64,000 nt of DNA from Mytilus edulis (Eukaryota; Mollusca; Bivalvia; Mytilida; Mytilidae). Of this stretch, positions 56,901 to 64,000 are shown piece by piece. The translations under genes and the position numbers were made by a program. The DNA is taken from positions 35,322,293 through 35,386,292 of the forward strand of contig NC_092349.1 of assembly GCF_963676685.1 (NCBI RefSeq). The letters are read 5' to 3'. The notes under the pieces are model-generated. The model searched no databases, was not told the DNA's origin, and worked only from the letters and a program-made list of their open reading frames with translations. The first letter of the stretch is position 1. Each line of letters begins with the position of its first letter.

Positions 56901-58958
56901 TGTACACTACAAACTGCTCAGGGTCTGAAAAGACAATTTTTTGTGCTAGACCAGTAAAATCGAACAGAGATTTAAATCGACTAGTCTCGACATTATCTTG
57001 ACAGTACTTTTAAAACTGTACTTTTCTACTTTGGTATATACTTTACATAATAACTCTGATTCAGTACTTTATGATCTTGGTGTAGTCTGAAATGGTCTCG
57101 ACCAGACTCGACCATTCTCGACCTGCCTCGACCAGTCTAGACTCAGGGCTTCAAATCTGATTAGGATGGCTTGGGGCTATTCGAAGCTTCTATCATAAGT
57201 GTCATATAGTTTTATTTTAATCTATATAGAGAGTGATTCAAATTGTTCGAAACTAAATAGGGGTCCCGGACCTTTTAAGCTCAAAATTTTACCTTACAAC
57301 AGGTATGTAAAAGGGACCACTTTTCAATGAAATGATAGGGATACAGAGGCGTTGACGTTTTTTATCGGATTATCAAAAAAAAAAACGGTATGTGACACTT
57401 GGTCCAAACCTGTAATATAAAAAGCTGAAAGATACTTTTGATAACTATTTAAAGAATAAGCAAATAAAACATATGGGTCACCGATTAGGACAAAAAAAAG
57501 TTTTGCCTATAAACCCAAAATTTTGGTGGGAAAATGGTGCAATTGGATGAAATGTTATTTGGAGGCTTTCACAGATACACATGCATAATAAGATAATATT
57601 TTTTTGGGTGAGAAAAGTTATAGTTATCTTTAATTATTTCTATAACTTTTTCAAATCAACTTGGATTTTCATAAAACTCTACACCTATCTCAATTATACT
57701 TTGATCTTACAGAATGCCAGGTTGTTTGATAGTTACATTTATATCTGTCAAATTTGAGGATTTACTTAAGATGTCAAAAAGCTAGAATTTTCAGTCGGAC
57801 TGACTTTCAATTTGTTTATTACTCTTTCAAATAAACTTGTATTTTCATACAACTATACAGCTATCTCGGTTGTATATCGATCTTACTTAATTCCAGGTTG
57901 TTATGTTGTTTGGTGTATTGCTGTCAGATTTAAAAATCAAATTAATCCAGTTAAAAAAATTAGAATGCAGTTCGGACTAAATTCAAAACGTCATCTTTAA
58001 ATTTGTTGTTGCTTATAACTTTTTTTTAAATCATCTTGGATTTTCTTCAATCTATAAATTAATACCAAACAACCTGGAATTCTGTAAGATCAAAGTATAA
58101 TGAAAATTAAAATGCAAGTTGATTTGAAAAAGTTTAGAAATAATAAAAAAATTACTATCTAAGTTTAATCATTTTTTTGTTTACCTATTAATTAAGTTTC
58201 ACAGCAATGAGTCAAACCGCCAAATAACCTGAAATCTAGTAGGATCTATATTTAGTTTAGGTACATGGGCTGATTCAGACCAGTCATGACTAAACTTGAA
58301 GGTCAAGGGTAGTCGAGACTGGTCGAGACTGTGTTAAGTCTGGTCGAAACAGGTCGAGACTGTTGAACATTGGTTGAAACAATTTCAGACTACACCAAGA
58401 TCGAGTAATGAACCAGACTTATTAAGTAAAGTTGAGACCAAAGTCGAGTACAGTTAAGTAAAGTAAGTACTATCGAGATAATGTCGAGCCTAGTCGAGTA
58501 AAATCTGTGCTCGATTTTAAAGGGTCGAGCACAAAATGTGGTCTTTTTATACTCTGGGCAGTTTGTAGTGATATTGTGATATCGGCTTTATATCTATTTT
58601 GATCTGATTTAATTATAATCCCAGTACTTTTGATAACTATTGATAATTTTGCAATTGACACCCGGCACTTTTAGGTTTTATAAATTAGTTGTTTAAATCC
58701 AAATAGTTGCATCAAACAACAAGAACAAATAAAGCAAAAGTTTGTGTAAATGCTTGTTGTACAATAGTTTGCTGCTGGCTAGATACTATAAATTTCAATC
58801 ATGCTTAATATTTGAAAATTAAACAATCATATGCATTGTGTACGTAAATGTTGCGTAATTGAGAAAATTATAAAACGTGTCAGTATCCAATAAAAGATGA
58901 ACATACCAGTCGATGTACACATGTCTATCAAAGAAAATGATAGAAGCACTCTGATCAT
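53529..58958 (-). CDS. FAMeT-domain (Methyltransf_FA) type I membrane protein, 3 exons
   Basis: Minus-strand exons: 58907-58958, 55044-55469 and 53529-53983, together 933 nt and 310 residues with matching phases. Residues 1-18 are a signal peptide. About 40-155 form a farnesoic-acid O-methyltransferase-like domain (Methyltransf_FA) with G-G-W-G-N-S-K-S (70-77), W-I-S-W (105-108) and Y-V-G-K-G (114-118). A Ser/Thr-rich linker with an N-N-T glycosylation site, a C-E-C-P-C cluster, a short coiled coil (233-256) and a single membrane helix (281-303) with a 7-residue tail follow. In many animal proteins this domain sits outside the cell, so enzyme activity is doubtful and a recognition or adhesion role is likelier. 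Poly(A) signal on the minus strand at 53420-53425. Extra internal exons cannot be excluded. Confidence 0.85.
53984..55043 (-). other. Intron 2 of the FAMeT gene
   Basis: Contains repeat C at 54765-54905 (plus). A 75-codon plus ORF at 54055-54282 is hydrophobic but unsupported. Confidence 0.7.
54765..54905 (+). repeat. Dispersed repeat C (plus)
   Basis: GGATCCTCAATGCTCTTCAA..., GTAGACGAAACGTATGTCTG, ATCCTGCTAACTTTGATAGC. Inside intron 2 of the FAMeT gene. Confidence 0.75.
55044..55469 (-). CDS. FAMeT-protein exon 2: extracellular domain
   Basis: Acceptor TATCTAG|C, donor CAAG|GTATAT (55043). Encodes L-P-M-E-F-V...F-F-D-N...V-I-L-G-G-W-G-N...F-W-I-S-W...V-G-K-G...V-N-W-V-I-N-D-A-D-Q. This is essentially one complete Methyltransf_FA domain in a single exon with phase-1 borders on both sides, the layout of a shuffled extracellular module. 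Confidence 0.88.
55620..56050 (+). repeat. Dispersed repeat A, fullest copy
   Basis: AAGATGTGATGTGAGTGCGA..., ATGAGACAACTCTCCATCC, GTAAACCATTATAGGTCAA, CTTGGCTCACACCGAG, GGGAAAACCAACGGTC, TATATAAAAAAACGAG, CATCAGATTCCTGACTTAGG, TTCTGAAACAACAGCATAAC. Used as reference for the other A entries. It lies in intron 1 of the FAMeT gene, and gives the empty target of the pearl-like element. Confidence 0.8.
56260..56815. repeat. Nested fragments of repeats A and B
   Basis: Minus repeat B at about 56260-56320 and 56420-56530, plus repeat A at 56336-56425 and minus repeat A at 56650-56815. They form a patchwork of insertions in intron 1. Confidence 0.6.
56905..58570. mobile_element. 1.67-kb foldback element with long inverted ends
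   Basis: Left end CACTACAAACTGCTCAGGGT matches the reverse complement of the right end (CACTACAAACTGCCCAGAGT). Inverted similarity continues for about 235 bp (56905-57140, 58308-58570) through tandem TCTCGACCAG / CTGGTCGAGA motifs. It reappears further in (57650-57735 against 58065-58135, around CTTTGATCTTACAGAAT). Ends starting CACTA recall CACTA transposons, but no clean 2-3 bp duplication was found. No transposase. Confidence 0.8.
58907..58958 (-). CDS. FAMeT-protein exon 1: signal peptide
   Basis: ATG at 58956-58958, encoding M-I-R-V-L-L-S-F-S-L-I-D-M-C-T-S-T. Donor G|GTATGT at 58906, phase 1, which joins exactly to exon 2 (G+CG gives Ala). The hydrophobic core and small residues at the junction support cleavage near residue 18. 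Confidence 0.75.
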
Positions 58959-58959
58959 C

Positions 58960-61560
58960 TTTCTAAAGCTGTAACTCCACTTCTAGATCTTCTAGCACTA
59001 TTTGAACATTAGTCTTTGTAAGTATACTTCCCTCCTTTCAAATCATATGTGTAGTCAATATACAGACTGTCGTTTGTTTTAATGACCTTTCTTTATATCA
59101 GATACAGACAAATGTCTGTGTATTATTTTTGTAACATTGCTTTTTGCAATACAATACGGTATCTCAAATGAACTAGAATATAACAAATTCCAATACAAGA
59201 CTGCTCTCTGAACAATATACGATGATTGCTGCAACAGTATGTTTTCCTCTTATATGTGATGTGTTTCCTTCAATTTGAATTTTGTAAAACGTATTATTTT
59301 TCTCTTAATCGATTTAGGACTATTGAACAGCGGTATACTAATGTTTTCCTAATTGATTTGTCATAATGAAACATACTCTGATATTGTATAAATTATAAAT
59401 TGCATGCATCCGAGGCGCTTTACTGGATTTGCCTTCATCACAATGCCTAACACGATAATTTGAAAGCAAATAAATTCATCATAGATACCAGAATCAAAAG
59501 TTTATATATACAACAGACGCGCGTTTCGTCTAAAAAAGACTCATCAGTGACGCTCGAATAAAAAAAAATGTTTATTCTTCTGAAAACCCTTCAATCAGTT
59601 TAACGTTAGTGATATCTATAAGAATTAAATTGAGAAATTTGAAAATCATGGAGATTTGTACTCAGTTAACCCGTCTAATGATTCAGCAACATATTTTTAT
59701 ATATTAACAGTAGTATCAAGAGACCCTTCAGGAACGTATTTGTAGTCTTTGATGACTGTCAAAAGTAACCGTCATCAAATCCCTTTCTGTTCTGCTTTAG
59801 ACCAGAAAATTATACTGATTGGACAAACATGCGGTACTGATATACTTTAGAACATGTGCAGTGTTCATAAAAGTTTATTTATCTCTTCAGACATAAATTG
59901 TCATTATTTGTGAAGGTCAATAATGCATGTTTTCAAATGTTTTTTGTTGTTTAATTGTTTAAATGAGAAGTGTTTCACTTATACGTAGGTATATTTTGAT
60001 GTAGAAAGAATGATGCCTGTTCGATACAAATCTATGACGGTTCGCTTTTTCAATTTCATTTACAAGGTAACTAGAAACCAACTAGTATAAAGCACAACTG
60101 TAACAGAATATGTTTCGACTGTGTGGAAGACCATCCCTTGACCCATAATAGTTTAATAGTTTACTTTAATTGTGACATGGATGGAGAATTGTCTCATTGG
60201 CACTCATATTACATCTTTCAATATCTACGATCCGTATACAGTTTCATTGTCAAAGCGTTTGTCCTGATGAAGGTAGATGATCGAAATCTAGGAAATATGC
60301 ATCTGAAATTAGCCTAGATTATTTTCAATTGATTAATGTGGTAGACCTTGGTTCAGGGAGATAACTCTTTAAATCAGTTATGTGTTTGTTAAAGTCAAGT
60401 TTCATCAATGTTTTTTAAGCATTTACCTGAAACAGATTGGAAATAATCTATGTAACCTAGAAGCTTAGAATATATTTATGAAAATGGTTGACACAAACGT
60501 ACTGATGATTTTAAGAGTTATTTCCCTTAACCTAGGTCTACCTCCTTAAACACATCATCCTTTGCTCATGTTGAAGTGTGTATGTGAATGACTGTTGTAC
60601 CTTTTGTGTGTAACATATCTTATGAAACTTTGAACGAGGATTTCGGTCAGATTTTCATAAAAGTGGGATAAATTAAATAACATTATAGAAAAAGATAGAC
60701 CCTCGTTTGACAGAAATCGATCGTAAGTTAAACTTTACTAGTATATGTATGTTTATGTTTTATCGTAAATTGTTGTTTTATTGGCATACTCGTGAACCTA
60801 TTTTGTTATCAATATGTAGTAAAACTAAAGACTTTAAAGATGCATATAAGTATTTTGTATTTTTGTTTGATTCAACAGGTTAATACAAAATTTGACATCA
60901 TCATCGACATGTTAAATTGTGTATGTTTTATCGCGTTTTGATGAATATTCAGGATTTTTAACGGTTTCTGTCCACTAAAGTACTAAGGTGCAATTTGTAT
61001 ATCAAGGATTATAACTCACATAAGAAGTGGACTAAGTTTTTTTATGGTGATGTTGATTTTTATGTAAATCTCATTTCTTGCTTATGTTTGTCATATGTTG
61101 TTTCTATCTGTCGACTCAACCTTTTGCATGAAATAAACAAATAAACATGGTAAAGATCGATTTCAAGGACAACACGTTTTATAGATAAATGGATGACTAT
61201 TTAAGTAATTTAAACTATATGTACATTATATTTTACAGATAATGTTTTTGCATATAGCAAAGTTCCGGTATCTACTATAATTCCTGCAAAAAAAAGGATA
61301 AAAACTGTCCTTCGTGGTAAAAACAAAACCCCTGGCATGAGTTTTTATACATTTGTTGAAGATTTTATTCTTTAAACTTATTTGTAGATCATGTGCTAAT
61401 GATTATGTCTGCTGCTCATAATGTCAATATATCTACTTATATATTCAAGTTACTGAGAAAAACACTAACTTATACATGTTATAGCCGGACGACGAAACAC
61501 TGAAATGAGATCATCGTAACGTTGAGTCTGAAATATGCCAACCCATTTTACTATTTATTC
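58960..61560. other. Upstream flank, repeats only
   Basis: Repeat C (minus) at 59480-59575, repeat A (minus) at 60130-60225 and a small inverted-end element at 60336-60546. No supported gene. Confidence 0.5.
60336..60546. mobile_element. Small MITE, GGTAGACC ends
   Basis: GGTAGACCTTGGTTCAGGGA with GATAACTCTTTAAA at the left is the approximate reverse complement of TTAAGAGTTATTTCCCTTAA with CCTAGGTCTACC at the right. About 210 bp, no ORF; target site unclear. Confidence 0.65.
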
Positions 61561-61565
61561 AAATT

Positions 61566-62275
61566 TCAAGATATCTCACATAATATCTTATTTTATTTCA
61601 TTTTTATAACATATCAAATATCTCATAAAGATTTTAAGATATCTTATTTACTTTATAAGATATCTTATAATGTTTATAAGATATTTTCTCATGATGTTTA
61701 AAAGATATCTTCTAAAGTTTATAATGTCTTATAAAGTATATGAGATACCTTATACATATTTTTTATATAAAATATTTTATAAAGTTTATAAAATCTCTTA
61801 TATAGTTTATAAGAACTCTCATATAGTTTAGAAGATATCTCATATTGTTATTAAGATATCTGAAATAGTTTATAAGATATCTTATAAAGGAAATTATATA
61901 AGATATTTTATAAATTAAGTGAGAGATCTTGTTTAATCTGTTTTTTATAAGATATCTTATACATGTTATATTTTATCATATATAAGATATTTCATATGCT
62001 TTATAAGATATCTTATTAAAGTATTTTATATAATATATCTCAATACTTTCTAAGATATATCATATAGTTTATAAGATGTCTTATAAAATTTCTAAAATAT
62101 ATCATATAGTTTATAAGATATTTTATGAAGAAAATTATATGAAATATCTTATAATCTATATAAGATATCTCGTAAACGTTATAAGATATCTTAGAAACTA
62201 TATAAGGTATCTGAAAACTATATAAGATAACTGATATTCTTTATAATATATATTTGAAACTATATAAGATATCTA
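61566..62275. repeat. Degenerate AGATATCT palindrome array
   Basis: About 710 bp made of variants of TATAAGATATCTTATA, spaced roughly 18-25 bp apart by A/T-rich linkers such as AAAGTTTATA. Nearly every unit is self-complementary. Confidence 0.85.
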
Positions 62276-62842
62276 AACCAGATGCTCCGCAGGGCACAGC
62301 TTTATACGACCGCAGAGGTTGAACCCTGAACGGTTGGGGCAAGTATGGACACAACATTCAAGCTGGATTCAGCTCTAAAGGATTGTGATTAAATAGTTGA
62401 CACAGCATAGGTTTCTGACACAGAATGAATGTGGTCTAATGAACTTAAAATATTTTTTTGGCCTTTGAGCACTTCACTATGATATTAATCCTCTCAAAAA
62501 AATGTTTGAAGACATTTTCTTTTTATTTATGAAATCTGAAATGAAAAAAAATAAACCCTCCCCCCCCCCCCCCCCCCCCCATTTTGTTCACATCCTCCTT
62601 TCCCTTTTTCCCTTTTTCAAAAACTGATCTCAATTCAAATTTCAAATGGAGTTTGCAACAATAACTACTCATTTAAATACATTATAAAATATTAAAATGT
62701 AAAATAAAGTGCTTGTTATCCCTGAATGGTAAAGATTGTTTTAATTTATCAGTTGGTAGTAAAAGTGAATATACATTGTATATTGTATAAAACAATGATT
62801 TAGGTTGATTCAACTACTATTCTGGACAAAGAAAGATAACTC

Positions 62843-63082
62843 CAATTGAAAATTTCTTGCTATTGCACAATATTGTGCAATTAGATATTTCTTGCTATTG
62901 CGCAATACTGTGCAATTGGAAATATTTGCTATTGCACAATACTGTGCAATTGAAGATTGCTTGCTATTGCGCAATACTGTGCAATTGAAAATTTCTTGCT
63001 ATTGCACAATACTGTGCAATTGAAGATTTCTTGCTATTGCTGAATACCGTGCAATTGAAAATTTCTTGCGATTGCACAATAC
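62843..63082 (+). repeat. 36-bp tandem repeat with TTGCACAATA palindrome
   Basis: Seven units of CAATTGAAAATTTCTTGCTA and TTGCACAATACTG. Each carries the near-perfect palindrome TTGCACAATACTGTGCAA, with G/A variation at one position (GCGCAA) in alternate units. Confidence 0.85.
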
Positions 63083-63091
63083 TTAATATAA

Positions 63092-63620
63092 TAATTTTGG
63101 ATCCTGATTTGAACCAACTTGAAAACTGGGTCCATAATCTAAAATCTAAGTACATGTTTAGATTCAGCATATCAAAAAAGCCCAAGAATTCAATTTTTTT
63201 TTAAATCAAGTTTAGTTTTGGACCCTTTGGACTTTAATGTAGACCAATTTGAAAACAGGACCAAAAATTAAGAATCTACATACACAGTTAGATTTGGCAT
63301 ATCAAAGAACCCCAATTATTCAATTTTTGATGAAATCAAACAAAGTTTAATTTTGGACCCCGATTTGGACCAACTTGAAAACTGGGCCAATAATCAAAAA
63401 TCTAAGTACATTTTTAGATTCAGCATATCAAAGAACCCCAAGGATTCAATTTTTGTTAAAATCAAACTAAGTTTAATTTTGGACCCTTTGGACCTTAATG
63501 TAGACCAATTTGAAAACGGGACCAAAAATTAAGAATCTACATACACAGTTAGATTCGGCATAACAAAGAACCCCAATTATTCAATTTTTGATGAAATCAA
63601 GCAAAGTTCAATTTTGGACC
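63092..63620 (+). repeat. About 125-bp tandem repeat, alternating subtypes
   Basis: Units begin TTTTGGAC/TCC and contain CAACTTGAAAACTGGG or CAATTTGAAAACxGGACC alternately, then AGATTCAGCATATCAAAGAA and ATTCAATTTTTG. The two subtypes alternate, giving a higher-order period of about 250 bp. Confidence 0.8.
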
Positions 63621-64000
63621 CTTTGTGCCCCTTATTCCTAAACTGTTGGGACCAAAACTCCTAAAATCAAACCCAACCTTCCTTTTATGGTCATAAACCT
63701 TGTGTTTAAATTTCATTGATTTCTATTTACTTATACTAACGTTATTGTGCGAAAACCAAGAATAATGCTTATTTGTGCCCCTTTTTGGCCCCTAATTCCT
63801 AAACTGTTGGAACCTCAACTCCCAAAATCAATCCCAACCTTCCTTTTGTGGTCATAAACCTTGTGTTCAAATTTCATTGATTTCTATTTACACATACTAA
63901 AGTTCTTGTGTGAAAACCAAGAATAATGCTTATTTGGGCCCTTTTTGGCCCCTAATTCCTAAAATGTTGGGATCAAAACTCCCAAAATCAATCCCAACCT

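Larger units (their letters stand above)
62276..64000 (+). mobile_element. Tandem-core element, cut by window end
   Basis: Starts near CAGATGCTCCGCAGGGC, with CAGCTTTATACGACCGCAGA and CCCTGAACGGTTGGGGC; I recognise this as the head of a common mussel repeat. It then has a C run (62559-62580) and three successive tandem blocks: about 36-bp palindromic units (62843-63082), about 125-bp units (63092-63620) and about 160-bp units (63632 to the end). The layout resembles pearl-like elements. The 3' end is outside the window. Confidence 0.6.

Noticed and set aside
62559..62580. C run as a regulatory or G-quadruplex element
   Set aside because: A homopolymer in a repeat; its assembled length is unreliable and nothing else supports a function.

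Overview
The window is eukaryotic, AT-rich and dominated by repeats. Spliced genes with GT-AG introns, many dispersed repeat families, pearl-like tandem-core transposons and repeat motifs I associate with mussels point to a bivalve mollusc, most likely Mytilus. The species call rests on recognising repeat motifs from memory, not on a search.

Layout. 1-1138: AT-rich flank with one hairpin. 1139-6341: complete-ended but internally deleted BEL/Pao LTR retrotransposon (5-bp target duplication, 645-bp LTRs, decayed gag and start of pol, no RT/RNase H/integrase). 6347-12129: intergenic repeats, a G-run foldback element, a 100-N assembly gap and a minisatellite. 12130-21018 (+): six-exon gene for a METTL24-like/FkbM-family methyltransferase with an N-terminal membrane anchor; all splice phases agree and give 322 residues. 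Its introns carry several tandem arrays, one made of the 3' end of exon 5 plus its splice donor. 21700-26260: hairpin element and two tandem-core elements. 26284-41080: two same-strand copies of a C2H2 zinc-finger locus. The first keeps 18 fingers (26943-28763, -). The second (35526-38098, -) is broken by two MITEs with clear target duplications plus frameshifts, and a third, large pearl-like element sits in its upstream flank. A decayed hAT transposon (31223-32504) lies between them. 41080-53500: no convincing gene, several repeats. 53529-58958 (-): three-exon gene for a 310-residue type I membrane protein with a farnesoic-acid O-methyltransferase-like (Methyltransf_FA) ectodomain; a 1.67-kb foldback element fills its large first intron. 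58960-64000: repeats, including about 700 bp of degenerate AGATATCT palindromes and a tandem-core element cut by the window end.

The genes do not form a pathway. The strongest unusual observation is the intron-5 array at 18119-19990: about 38 tandem 49-bp copies, each containing the last 46 coding bases of exon 5 and a 5' splice site. Only the first donor gives a full-length protein. Exon models were made by eye from splice motifs and phase; no alignment or transcript was available.
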